From: Lobosporangium transversale
Taxonomy: Eukaryota; Mortierellomycota; Mortierellomycetes; Mortierellales; Mortierellaceae
Direction: 5' to 3'
Length of the DNA stretch: 64,000 nucleotides
Assembly (NCBI RefSeq): GCF_002105155.1
Contig: NW_019028994.1
Span: 496,001 to 560,000, forward strand
Positions 23,914 through 36,824 of the stretch are shown piece after piece; positions within the stretch are counted from its first letter, which is position 1; every line of letters begins with the position of its first letter. The notes under the pieces are model-generated. The model saw only the letters and a list, made by a program, of their open reading frames with translations. It had not been told where the DNA came from and searched no databases. The position numbers were made by a program, and so were the translations under genes.

Positions 23914-24596
23914 AAGTGGCTGCCATTACACCACATCAACCATTGATGCTTTGAGCGCGAAGTGGGTGAGCCACATGGCCATTAGGAAGGAGGAGAGAGA
24001 GACGATTTTCCTCATAATGCAACGACAATCGCACTTACACCCACACTATTTTTTGCGATAGCCGATAAGTGTTATTCATAAGTCTTTTGCCTGCTCCATC
24101 CTAGAGCCACTAATAAAGGAGGCATCTACTTGCCTTTGACAGCTTCAATGATGTGATTGAAGGCTCAGCACTGACCCGGATTCATATCGTCATATACGCT
24201 TCTTACTCAAACCTCTCATGCTTGTGTATATGATAATGATCTGTATTTATCTCTGAGAAACGAAGCTTTACCCAAGCTATGAGGCATCTCCGCAAAGCCA
24301 GCTAGGCTGGGCTAGGTAAGCTCCGACCCCTTCAGAAGTATGTTCAATTTGCTGGTACGCTTGATCTGTTGTCCCAAAAGCAATCAGAACACACATGTCA
24401 CATCATGATTCACATAAAACTATGTATTCGTATCAGAAAAACGCAATGGTTGATGCTTGTTTAGTATTGAACAGTAAATTATAGTCGTCCCTCTTGGGCA
24501 TATTGATTGCATCTCCTGCTTATTCAAAAAAGACACAAGCATGCCTTCGGTTATAATCTTTATTCACAATAATATACATCCTGTTTTTTTATCTTC
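23914..24596. other. Spacer with the conserved 3' flank of gene C
   Basis: The first about 440 bases hold nothing recognisable. From about 24358 the sequence is about 90% the same as the 3' flank of gene B from about 16252, including the polyadenylation-type signal about 35 bases beyond the stop, so the duplicated unit extends at least 240 bases past the coding end. Confidence 0.7.
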
Positions 24597-27500
24597 TCAA
24601 TCGCAAGGTCCACATGAAATGACATGTGCAAAACCACATTCATAACACATGCTGTATTTGAACTGGTAGTCTTTGATCGACCTACTTGGTGCTGCTGTTG
24701 TAGTCAACCGCATTCTTTCTCTCAAACCCACTGCATCTGAGACCCTCTCTACTGGACCTTGATGATGGTTCACTTGATTGGAGAAAGTCTTGGACTCGGA
24801 TGTCATTAATGGTGTGACTACAGCTTGCTTAGATACCTCCTCTATGACCAATGGAAGGGAGTGCTCGCCTATAGCTCCTCGTTGCACCAAGAGCTTACTG
24901 TTGACCTCACTCAATCCAACCACATCTTGAATACACATGTTGCGAGCATTGAGGATCGTTTGGTTAGTGCTCCATTTCAGGCGATACTTATATTGACTGT
25001 TCTCTTGCACAATCTGCCACATCCGAATAGTACCATCTTCACATCCTGTGATCAGAAAGTAGTCTTCTTCGAAGGTATTCCATGCAAGCGCCCCAACGTC
25101 TTCACCTTCAGGTAGGATTTCAATCAAACAATGACCTGTCACTGGATCCCACACTCGCACTGTTTTATCCCTACTGCGTGAGGCAATATACTTCCCATCA
25201 GGCGAATAAGATACTTCCTCGACAGCCTTGGTATGTCCTTCAAGCGTATGCAGTTCTGCTCCCGATTCCAAATCGATCACTGTGATTTTATCTCTTTCAA
25301 TCCCTGAAATATAAGCCATCTCTTGACAACATGGTGAAAATACTGCACATTGCCCACTCTCCGCTATGTAACAGCGTTCACCTGTTTCTGCGTTCAGTAC
25401 TTGCAGGGGTCCAGTAATATCGTAGTAGAACACGATCTTACGACTGTCATGCGAGTATCTGATTAAAGCGCTAACTCCTTCAGATTCTACTTCATACTGA
25501 AGGCTCCACGATTCAGTTGACAAAACCATGAGAACGCCTTTATACAAAGCAATCTGGCGGCCATCGGGTGAGAATGCGACATACCCAAAATATCCATCGT
25601 TGCACTGTTGAGTATGGGTGAGCTCTCCTGTTTGTGTATCCCATATGGTTACATCTCCAGATTTATGGACACAAGCAATTTGGACCCCAATAGGTGAGAA
25701 GGCAAAGTTCTCGCAGGCATCTTCGGCTTGTTCGCCTTGGAGTTCCAAATAATGGACAGCTTGACCTGTTCGAGTATCCCAAAGGTAGACCCATGGGGAA
25801 TGATAACGGCGCGAAGCAAGCAACAGACCATCGGGTGAATATATGATATCGGATGCATCTCCATCACTTCTCTGTAAAACATGAATGGACTGCCCTGTCC
25901 ATGCATCCCACATACGCACTGTCTGATCACCACTGCGTGAAGTTATTTGATTTCCATCTGGCGAGACTCTAATGCCATGGACCGGCCCCAAATTACTATA
26001 TGAATCATGACTAGATTGCTGTGAGCGTGCATCCCACAGGCGTACTGTATCATATTCGCTAAAGGATGCAATCTGATGGCTGTTTGGTGAGTATGCCACC
26101 CAGTCTATCATAGAGCGGCTATAAAAGATATTCATGAGTTGCCCTGACCTCGTGTCCCAAACTCGTACTGTATGGTCATAACTGCAAGCGGCTATTTGTT
26201 CCCCATTTGGTGAATACTTAAGGTCGATGATATCATGGGTAAATCCTTCAAAGACATGGATAAGTTTCCCTGTTTGCGTATCCCACTGATATACTTTTCG
26301 CTCGGTGAATGAAGCAGCGAATCTCCCTTTAGGTGAATACTGAATGCCTCTCACACGGTCATCGTGCGTCAAGACCATTCTTTTTTGACCAGATGCAACA
26401 TCCCACACATGCAGGGAGCAATCACCGTAACAGCGAGATATAATTTCCTGACCATTAGGTGAATACACAATCTGCCAAACGTCAGACCCAGGATCATCGA
26501 GTATCAGTATCTGCTGCCTTGATGCCGCATCCCACACTCGTAATTTCCCATCCCAGCTACCAGCTGCAACTTGCTTCCCGTCTGGTGAATATGCCAAACT
26601 CCGCACAACGCCGGTATGGCCTTCTAGTATGTATTTGAGTATCCCTGAATGGGTGTCCCACACTCGCAATGGCCCATCTTTACCTACCGAAGCAAGACGA
26701 TCTCCACTTGGCGAGTATACTACACTGTTAATTTTCTGTTCATCGTCTATCAACTTGTGAATCAATACCCCTGACGTCGTATCCCAAACCAAAATAATAT
26801 CATCATAATGGCCCCAGGAGGCGATATATCGGCTGTCAGGCGAGTATATCAAATCTTCGCAGAGTCTATCATCCTCTAGAGTCCAAAGCTCCTCCCATGT
26901 TAACGTGTCATACACCGTAATCGAATATCTGCGTGATTCATCTCTGATAACTGTAGATAGTGTCTTTCCATCAGGTGAATATGAACCTCTTAATGCCATG
27001 CCATTGACTTTAAGATGCGGCCATTCTCCAAACTGTACTCCCGCCATCTTTGCTCCACTCAAGTCGGCTTCTTGAAGCCAACAGCTCCGTAAGTTCACCT
27101 TCCTCAGATCAGCCCCTTGAAGTTGGGCATACTCAAAAAGACCGCGACTGAGATCTGCTCCTGGGATCTGGATACCTTGTAAGTCTGCTTCGTTGAATGA
27201 TTCTCCTGCTCGTACCAAGATCGTCATCGCATTGGCTGCTGCTATCCGCCACTTGCTATCACTCTTCGAGAGCTCCACATACATGTGCAGCTGCTGTCTG
27301 AATCTTTCTTCAAGTTGCACGCGATCCTCTAGGAACTGAAGGATAGATGGTTCATCCACAAAGCTCCTCCATACTAAAGGTGACATCTCATCAACTTTGA
27401 TTGCATCAATTCCTTGTTCATCTTCCTTGATGTCTATGCCTTCAAAGCTAAACACTGAACTGATGCTCTGTCGACGAGAAGTTGAAGTTGCCACCTTAGT

Positions 27501-30500
27501 TTCCTCATCCTTTACGGAAGCATTCGTTCCTAACTGTGGCTCAAAGATCGCTCGTACTAGACTGTACTCCAGAATAGATCGATGAATGAACCGATGCTGA
27601 CTGCCTGTACGGTTCAACGGTGACGCCTCGCGTAATAGGTCCCTTCCATCCTCTTTGTCAAAATGTCTTTCTTTCCATGTACCCTTGTCATTGTATGGTG
27701 AGTACTCCACCACTGGATTGCCATCTTGATGTTTATAGATCGCTACAGCTAGCTCTGTAAGATACTTGATCCCATGCTGTGCAAAGCCCCCATCCAACAG
27801 CTTGTGGAACATCCTTCTGTCTTCTGGCCTTAGTGTCTCGCCTAGTCGCTTCTTGCCTCGTTCGAGCCATTGTTCAACAAACTGGTCATACAGTATGACA
27901 CGTTTGATCTTGGTGTTGGAGATGTCTTGATCTGGATCCACCATCCGTGGTAGTACTTGTAGCGACATCGATAGCATGAATGGATTCTTCACAAGGTCTT
28001 GTAGGCTAGGGACCATCTGGAATGCTCGTTGGTAGTCCTCCACTTGCCACATTGGGTCCATAGTATCGACATATTGTTCGATATAATCGTCGATCTGAGC
28101 CTCAGAGAATGGCACAATCACAGCTTCTTGAAACAATACAACATCTACTTGGTAATTACGGTCCATAGGTTGGAATCGATCTCGATAGTCCAATCCAAGA
28201 TACTCACTGCGACAGCTGATCACCATCTGAGCCTTCCATTCTCCAGGCTGGTTCAACCGGTTGGCTACATACAAGTTATTGGTCTGCATGCTCTCGTCAT
28301 ATCCATCACAGATCAGGATGAATGACCGGTTCATCTTCAGTTCTTTGATCTGTGGGTCTGTAAAGCCATAGTCTCGCAGCTGCTTTGTAACCAGCTGCTT
28401 TTCTGGCTTGTCGATGGCTGGAAGGTTGATAAACAGTGGAATCCGGCCATGTCCCTTCTGGTATGCATCCCAGAGTGTGCGCTCCAGTGTGCGGTTGAAT
28501 GTAGACTTGCCTGCTCCTGAATCTCCTTGGACAAGTAACACTTTCTGGTCACTATTCAGGAAGTGGTTCACCTTGTCCATCAGCAAGAACACCTCGTCAT
28601 CGCTCGCTTGAGGACTTGCTTTTGCATATTGTGGGATGTAGAACCCTTGATCATTTCCAACTTCAATCCGCTGTCTTTTTAGTTGGCGTAGACTGTCCTC
28701 GACATCAGGCCTCTTTTGCGCACGGTCAAGCAAATGAGAAGGTGTCGATGGAGTGAGTGTGACAATGAAGGAGTGTTGGATCACTGGCTCTTGGAGGTAC
28801 TTTCTATATAGTTCTTGCTTCTTGATGTCCCCATCCACCTCAAGGTCATTCAAGAGACCAGTAGTGACTGAATATAAAAGTGGAATGAAAGATGTGTATG
28901 GAATAAATGAATTAATCACCATATACAGGATGCTACCAACTCCTTCATCAGCCATATTTGCAGAAATAGAAGAAGTACATACCCTGTAGAACATTCGGTG
29001 ATAATGAGGATATCCTTCTAAGGATGCATATGATCCATTGCTTGATATGTGCATGGTTGCTCCATTCTTGGTCATTCCTGTAGATCTCTCCTAGGAGTGT
29101 AATGGCATCTTGTCGAGTATCCATGGCCCACTTTGTATCAGACGCAATCTGTCCTAGTCTCTGACATAGACCCCATTGGAATGCTGCATCATTTCGACAA
29201 GGTACTTCACATACAAGAGTCTTGAACTTGATAAACTCGCCTGTCTGGAGTAGTGCATCCGCTCCACGAAGTGCTGGATACCATGCTGACTTTCGACTAA
29301 AGCTGAGCCCTTCTTCCATGCATTGTTTGAACATTGCTCCGCTTTCATACAGCGAGGCTGTACCCTCACACACTTGCAGGCCCATATCAAAGGCTTCTGT
29401 TGCAGAAGGGAGCCCTTTCTGGATATTGCTTATCTCATCCATAAAGCCATTTAGATCCAAGCCTTTGGCCGCACTCACAACTCCAAACACTCCTCGGAGT
29501 ACTGCTGAAGTCCGTCGAAGCATGGCTTGCACTGCCGATTCATCATCTGGGATATATTGCAAGGCTTGGAAGGCATAGGCTGCTTGATAGACTAGCTGTG
29601 GATTTGTGCTATCTTTCAGTGCCTTGAAGTATGCTGCAAGTGGTTCATGGAGTTGCTCTCGCTTCAGACCCTTGACTTGGCTGTTGACCATAGCATCAAG
29701 CACATGTGAGACTGTAGCGGACAAGCGATAGAGATGTTCGGTAGATTGAGTATGTGTGCCTTGCAAGCGGGAACTGAGAGTATTGAGGATCGAAACAAGG
29801 TCATCCGAGTCGAGATATTCAGGAGGAGCATGTTGCATCAACAGGGCCAATCCTTCCAGCAAATGAGTCTCTAGTATGACATTCTGGCTGATCCCGTTGA
29901 CTAAAGCCATGAGCAGTGTCCTGAACTGGGTTTGATTAAGAACTGAAGCCAGAGATATAACTTCAGCTACAGCTGCTTCGGTCTTGGTATCCTCGCTGGT
30001 AAACAATTCAATCACATCCGAAGCAAGCTTATGCAGTCGCTCATGTTCATCTTGGTCATCCGATATAGCTTGGCGCCATTTCTTTTCGTTATCATTGAGG
30101 TCATTTGTGGGGATAGAAGTAGTAGGGGACAGACGAAGACAATATACAAGCTGATGGATATCTTTCAGGTGAGTCCCAGGTTCTGGTAAGCTATGCCTAG
30201 TAACTGTTAGAGGTTCATCGTGTTTGAATATATCCTTTGCAATAGTTGCAATGACTTTTGCTGGAGATGCTTCAGTTCTGGTGCTACTTATTTCAGCGCT
30301 TTCTTGCTCGCTGTTATTGTTATTGTTGTCGATATTGATGTCATCACTGTCATTGTTGCTACTATTGATGTTATCACTGTTATCGCTGTTACTGTTGCTG
30401 CTCTTTCGAATGTATCCCCATTTCTCAGCTTTCCTATCGCATCTCTGTACTTCACTCGAGTATCCCAGATGCTCAAACAAGCGAGCAAGCTCATAGTAAG

Positions 30501-30759
30501 CTGAGGCTATGCCTTGACGCAATGTCATGCCTTCATTGGAAGCTGGAGAAGCTGACGGAGCTGAGGAAAATGAGGCAAGGGCCTTTCTTTCAGACTGCTG
30601 GATTCGAGTCATCACAGCGTCAGCATCGAGACATAGCTCCGTCAACACGCTGTTGTCGTCACTCATGGTGCGAGTGCCTTCCATATAGAACTTGAAGAGT
30701 CTCAGAGCCTGTGCTGGCAAGAGTGCATTTTGTGATGGAGTTTTTGTCGTGCCAAACAT
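24597..30759 (-). CDS. NLR-like TPR/ARM-NACHT-pentapeptide-WD40 protein (gene C), two exons
   Basis: Intact tandem paralogue of gene B, 2015 residues. Exon 1 is 28983-30759, exon 2 24597-28867; the intron 28868-28982 is identical in position, phase and length (115 bp) to that of B. Same domain order: N-terminal TPR-like helices, a longer Asn/Asp-rich linker than in B, ARM/HEAT-like helices, Walker A GDSGAGKS, Walker B ICDGYDES, pentapeptide repeats (one unit reads ADLSG preceded by a changed LQEADLS), WD40-like units and the terminal CX2C-X7-CX2C motif. In the ARM and NACHT region it matches B almost base for base at a constant offset of 8111, while the first about 200 residues and many WD40 surface positions differ. 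The upstream intergenic region is shared divergently with the carboxypeptidase gene. Confidence 0.9.
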
Positions 30760-31387
30760 GGCTTCCTTATCTCACCCTGTGGACTGGGATCTATTCATTC
30801 CAGAGGAAGAAGAATGATTATATATGGCAGTGTTTTTTAGTATCGATATTTATGAGGGAAAAGTGTTCATTTCGCTTGTCCTGAGTGTGTGTGTCTGTGT
30901 GTCTCTTACATGTATTGAGACTTGAGGGCCTGAGACTGGAAGAAAGAAAAAAAAGAAATGAGACTGTGTGGTGTAAGGGATGATGATGGAGAATAAAAGA
31001 ATAAGAAAAGAGAGAAAGAAAGACACTTTATGCATGGAAGGACAGATGTTACAGTTATTGACTCTTTGAAGAGATCAGCTCTAAGGAAACACCTTCATTT
31101 GGCTCCATGGAACGGATTTTTCGATCGACCATTCAAGTGCATTCAAATAAGATTATAAGATTGCACTGCATATCAGAGCGTTGTCAAAGGAAAAGCATTA
31201 GAAGAGTTGGGTTAAATAATCAAAGAACAAACCGATCGATTGGCCATGTTTTTTTTGTTTGTTTTTTTACCCCTGAAATTCTTTTTCTCTTTCTTTTTCG
31301 CTCTGGACAATTGGTTCCATCGCTCTAGAACACACTCTCTTTCTCTTTGCTCTTCTTTCCTTCTCACCATTCTTATTATCATCCAAA
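30760..31387. promoter_or_regulatory. Divergent intergenic region between NLR gene C and the carboxypeptidase
   Basis: The 5' flanks of two genes transcribed away from each other must hold both promoters. Visible are a GT-rich run (30883-30901) and a pyrimidine-rich stretch just before the carboxypeptidase start (31318-31380), typical of fungal leaders. No TATA element or operator could be assigned. Confidence 0.4.
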
Positions 31388-33647
31388 ATGGGAGCAGGAT
31401 ACATCATGATGGTCATACTGTTGGTGATCTGTACGATCACAACAACAACTACTATTGTTGTTGTTGTTGCAGATCCACTTCCTCATCTACTGATGAAGGA
31501 ACAGCGACAGCCACAACAGCTACAGCAACAGCAGCAGCATCAATATAGGCAACAGCAACAACAACAGCAACATCAACAACAGCATCATCAACAACAGCAT
31601 CAACAGCAACGAGAACAGGATGCAAACTCTTTTTCTAGTTCATATGCATTTTGTTCAAAAGGACATAAAGACTGTCTACATCATCTACGTGAGGAACATC
31701 GTGTGGTAGGATCCGCTTTACCGTGGGAAAATGGACATGAACCCATTGAAGAGAGCTTTGCAGGACATTTCCCAATCCGCTCTTGGAAACAAAATGGATA
31801 CCATGGTGAGACGAGCATGTAAAGTCCTAGACAAACAATAACTATTACGGGAAAGAGAAAGAAAAAAGAAAAAGAAAAGAAAGATCGAATTAAAGTGGAT
31901 TTGAATCTAATATGAAGCGCTCTAAAAAAAACCTCTTACTACTGCTTCTGATGTTTTGATAACTGGTCTCGAATCCGTTTACTTTGGTTTTGCTCAAAAG
32001 GTTTTATTGGTATTTCCCTGCTGCCAAACCCAAGACGAAAGATCCCCCGTTGGTCCTGTAAGTCTTCTACAATCCCCCCTTCATTCCATTCTTTCTAAAA
32101 AAAAAAAAAAAAAAAAATGAACATGCATGTGTGTGACTGCATTACAAACATTTTTTCTTTTACACCAAAAAAAAAAAAAAAATAGCTGGCTCCAAGGTGG
32201 TCCCGGAAGTAGCTCGATGATCGGACTCTTTTATGAGAATGGACCTCTTCGCGTGAACAACAGATTGAAACTGGAGCGAAAGCCTCATAGTTGGTCAGAT
32301 GAATATTCAGTCCTTTTCATCGATCAACCTGTCGGCACTGGATATTCCTATGTCACCCGTCTTCAGGATAGCAATAATCTTGAAGTGAAAGACCCAAATA
32401 CAATCCAAAAGATCCTGAACGATCTTGAGCAGGAGCTCCATCAGGACCAAACTATTGAACAACAACTATTTGAATCCTTATCAACACCAACATCATCAGC
32501 AAAAACTTTTGAACATAAATGCGCAGCCAGTCGACAGAACAGAATCAAATCTCAAGCATCATCCTATTTAAACGGTTATGTCAAAGATGAACGTGGGGTC
32601 GCTGCAGATTTGATCATCTTTCTGGATCAATTTTATCAACGTTACCCCGAAGTTCAAAACAAAGATCTCTATTTGACTGGTGAGAGCTATGCTGGCAAAT
32701 ATATCCCTGCACTAGCCTATGGGATCATGGAAAGCAACAAGGATCGGAGTAAAGACAAGAGGAACAGGGACAGTAAATGTAAACAGATTCTATTCCCTCT
32801 CAAGGGTATTGCACTCGGAAACAGTCTGACAGATCCTATCAGTCAAGTTCAGGTCCATGCAGATCATGCCTATTATATGGGTCTCATTACAAAGAAACAG
32901 GCTGACAAGATGAGATCTCTTCAGGATCAATCCGTCCTTGCAGCTAAACAAGGTCGATTTTTGGATTCCAATCAACATCGTCTTCATGTATTTGATCTCT
33001 TCAGAAACGCAACAGGTGGTTTAAATATGTATGATATTCGCAAGGGCTCTGTTCCCAACAATTGGTCTGTGATGGAAAGCTTTATGAATCTGCCCTCTGT
33101 AAAGGATACTTTGAATGTCTTTGGTCCTCGCACTGCGTTCCTCAAGGAACATAACGTTTCTAAAGAAGAGATCCAACGGATTGAAGAAGGGCGTGCCAAA
33201 ACTCTGTTCTTCAAGGACCCGTTGGTCTATGGTACTCTGCTAGGGGATATTATGAAGAGTGCTGCTTGGATGGTATCAGAACTGTTACAGCAAGGGATCA
33301 GAGTCCTGGCTTACCAGGGCATCTTCGATTACAGAGATGCTGTTACAGGTTCCACCTCTTGGATCGAGCATCTGGACTGGCCTGGTCACGAGGCCTTCCT
33401 GAAGGAGGACAGAAAAATATGGTTGAATAATGGGACGTTGGCAGGGTATGTGACTGAGGTACCGGGCTTGGCCTGGGTAGTCATCCTTGGGGCTGGCCAT
33501 TTGGTTCCCATGGACCAAGGCGCCAACAGTCTGGCGATGCTCAAGAGTTGGATTGATGGGTCTAGCATGCACAGCATACCACTACAAGAAGGTTATGTTG
33601 TACCTACAATTAAGAAAATAGAGGAGCAAAGTTCATTCTTTCCTTAA
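31388..33647 (+). CDS. Secreted/vacuolar serine carboxypeptidase (S10 family, CPVL-like), three exons
   Basis: Removes C-terminal amino acids from peptides in the secretory pathway, lysosome-like vacuole or outside the cell. Exon 1 31388-31818, intron 31819-32000 (GTAAAG...AAAAG), exon 2 32001-32057, intron 32058-32185 (GTAAGT...AATAG), exon 3 32186-33647; both junctions phase 2, 649 residues. A hydrophobic signal (about 1-29) is followed by an unusual Gln/His-rich tract (about 40-77). The core then has FYWYFPA, WLQGGPGSSSM (oxyanion hole), GTGYSYV, nucleophile GESYAG (Ser330), catalytic Asp544 in GIFDYRD and His601 in GAGHLVPMDQ. The full triad is present. The core agrees better with CPVL-type than with CPY-type enzymes. 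The polyglutamine prosegment is the odd feature. Confident for family and activity; location inferred. Confidence 0.93.
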
Positions 33648-33946
33648 AGCATAGAGCATAGCCTTTTCTTTTCTTTTCTTTCTTTCTTTCTTTCTTTCTT
33701 TCTTTCATTTTTTTTTGCAAACTCATTCTGAACAATATCATCTAGATTTTAGAAACATTTTGTTCATTTTTTTCTTTTTTAGATGCTTTGTAATAATAAT
33801 AATAAAAAAAGAGAGAACTACTCCAACTCCATCGCCATATATTCAAAAGTTTGTGTGTGTGTGTGTGTTTTTTTTTTTTTTGTGCTTCTTATCCAATCCA
33901 ATTCCAATCCTATCTTATCTTATCAAATGTAATGTGTCTAGTTTGT

Positions 33947-36076
33947 TTAGAATCTGTTCCAGGACATGGAGTTACGGACGCGAACATAATCGGGCAAGCA
34001 CTCGATGGGACCGAGACCGACCATGGCGATCTCACGATCCCAGAGGTACTGAGAGGCAACACGGCGGACATCATCAGCTGTGATCTTGCTGATCAATTTC
34101 TCAACCTCCTGAGGAGAGGTGCGCTTGCCAGTTGTGACCAATTGACGTCCAATATCCTCAGCAATGGCAGTGGTGCCGTCCAAGCCCAAGAGAAGGGATG
34201 ACTTGAGCTGTTGCTTAGCACGCTCGACCTCGGCAGCGGTGACGGAGGTAGTCAAACGAGCCCACTCCTTCTGAGCAAAGTGGACCAAATCATCCTGGGA
34301 ATCCTTGTTCTCGGTGATGAAGTAAATACCAAAGAGACCAGTATCAGTATAGGAAGTGTTGAAGGACATGAAAGAGCTGGCCAGCTTGTTCTGGTGAACA
34401 ATGGCCGACAAGCGGGATGAGGTGTGAGCAGAGGCGCCGAGGGAGCGATCCCAGGTACCGATGATGGACTGCATCACAAGCATGGTATAGTAGTCTGGTG
34501 AAGTCCAGCCGCAGCCCTCGACAGCGATGGCAATGTGAGCCTGGGTCATGGTGTCATCCTGAAGACGGATCTCGGAACCAGTAAAGTTGGGGGCGAAGGT
34601 GTAGGTCTTGCCAAGGCCAGTGGGGTTGGCCGAGACAGGGAGCTTGCTAAAGTGCTGTTCAGCCAACTGGACAAGAGCATCGTGATCAACACCACCAGCA
34701 CCGACAAGGACCATACGATCAGCAGTGTAGTTGGTCTTGATATAGTTGGCAAGATCATCGCGGGTCAAGGACTTGATGTTCTCCTTTGGTCCCAAGATGG
34801 TGCGACCGAGAGCCTCACCTTGGAAGGCGGTGGCGTGCAAATGATCAAAGACGACTTCCTCGAGCTGCTTCTCAACCTCCTGCTGCTCACGAAGAATGAC
34901 ATCACGCTCACGCTCGATGGCAGCGTTGTTCAAGGTGGAGTTTTGAAGAATGTCAGAAAGGATTTCAACAGACTTTGGAATATCAGACTTGAATGACTTT
35001 GCGTAGTAGACAGTCTGTTCGCGAGAGGTGTAGGCGTTCAAATGAGCTCCCATGTTTTCAATCTGCATCTCAATGTCGTGCTGGCTGCGAGTTGCGGTGC
35101 CCTATAGAAGCAAATATTACATGTATAATGTAAGGACAGTCAGCTCAATTATACTGGTCAACAGCCTTTTTTTTTTTTTTTTTTTTGTTTTTTTTTTTTT
35201 TTTTTGTTTTCCTCCTCTGTTTCCTTTTTCTTGCTGCTTCATTATCGTGCAAAATAAAATAGGGTATAGTAACTAATGTTCAATCCGTTGATGTCGCTTT
35301 GTTTTGAATAAAAGTCGAATCCATGCCTTTTTCAACTTTGTCGCCTGAAATCCAGAGTCAAGTCAATGCTGTCATTTGAGGTCTCGTTTTACATGTACAC
35401 TCTTTTCCATCCTATCCGTCAATTCTTTTTTTTTTCTTTTTTTTTTTTTTTCTGGACTTTTCCATATCCTTGATCATGTCCAGTTGAGAATAGGAAAAAT
35501 ATCCGGTCGATTGATACCTTGAAGGCCATGTGCTCCAAAAAGTGGGCAGCACCGTTGTTCGCGGCAGTCTCAGCACGACTGCCAGCATCAATGAAGACAC
35601 CAACGGTAGCAGTCTGGGCGGAGGGGTTGGATTCGGTGGCGACTGTTAAGCCGTTCTTGAGAGAGGTGATGCGAGTACCAAACTGGGTGGCAGCTGTGGC
35701 AAGAGGACGGATGGCCTAGAATAGCAGACCAAAAAAGAAAAATAAAAAATAAAAAATATATTAGAAGTTGTAAAGTCCGTTGTAAGAAAATAAAATGTCG
35801 GCTGATTAATTAATTAATGTAGTCGTTAATAATTATTCATGAGCATTGAACGGAAATGTAATGATGTTTGAGGCGTGTCTTTTTTTTCCTTGCAACTTCA
35901 TATCTTGTTCGCCAAGTTAAAAAAATAAAATATAAAAAAAAAAGGATAAAAAAATGAATGACATCTTGTATCCACTGTTACAGGTTCTAGCCATTCTTGT
36001 GCACATTGAAATTGTTGAATAGGTGACCGGATACCAGGAAGGTGATCTGACGCGCTCCACGAATAAAATATAAAAT

Positions 36077-36108
<32 letters not shown>

Positions 36109-36385
36109 GTCGAGAGTAATGGGATGGTATTTCTTCCAAGAGTCCAAGGATCTGCGATCATGACACTCGTAATGATAATAAAGTGTATAGAGATAAAGCA
36201 ATGAAGAAGTAAAAGAGAGATAATGATGTCGGAGCATATTTCCGAGGCTAGAAAGAGGATTCCGAAGGGTCGGAAATGGCAGGAAGGGGGATGGATCCGA
36301 TTGAGAAGAGAGTGGGTAGTACCTGGCGGGCCAAGGAAGGACGGCCAAGGCTGAAGGCGTTAGAGAGGAGTAAGCGAGAGGCCAT
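33947..36385 (-). CDS. MAS1: Mitochondrial processing peptidase beta subunit, three exons
   Basis: Zinc metallopeptidase (M16) that removes presequences from imported proteins in the mitochondrial matrix with MPP-alpha; in some fungi it doubles as a bc1 core protein. Exon 1 36323-36385 (21 codons, [20 protein letters not shown], a typical basic presequence), intron 35716-36322 (GTACTA...CTAG), exon 2 35518-35715 (66 codons), intron 35102-35517 (GTATCA...ATAG), exon 3 33947-35101; 471 residues, all junctions phase 0. The zinc site HFLEH is at 79-83 (HxxEH), with the downstream acidic helix [21 protein letters not shown] following the family pattern. A catalytic HxxEH marks it as beta rather than alpha or core 2. 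Length fits the family. The two long introns contain poly-T runs. Confidence 0.96.
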
Positions 36386-36824
36386 TTCTATGGGGAGGAA
36401 AGAAGGAAGAGAAAAGGGAAAGGGGAGGGATAAATGGAGCGAGGATGAAGTTGAGCAAAGCAAAGCAAAAACAAATTCAAATGTCTTTTTAATTATCCTC
36501 TCTCTTCCTCTCCTCTTGACCTTTTTGCTCTGTGCTTCGGAACAAAAACAAATCCCCATGCACGAAAAAATAGACTCGAGTGATAAAATCACGTGTTGAA
36601 TACAAGCCACTGAGCAATCTTACTCTTACTTTTATCGCTTTTCTGAAACGTGGAAAAAAAAGAAAAAAAAAATCATTCCACTTGCCATGAATAACTGGTA
36701 AATCCATCTTTATTCAATGTCAATGGATTGTCCTCTGCACGAGGGAGGTTGCGAGGGTATAAATTTTGTAATATGAATAGAGTACTGAAGACATTTGGCG
36801 AAATAAGCAGGATGATCTTTATTC
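36386..36824. promoter_or_regulatory. Upstream region of the MPP-beta gene
   Basis: It lies between the prosegment gene and MPP-beta on the same strand. It should contain the MPP-beta promoter and the terminator of the upstream gene, with an AATAAAG-like signal just after the latter's stop (near 36818, reverse strand). No protease domain could be read here in any frame, which matters for the neighbouring stand-alone prosegment. Confidence 0.5.
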
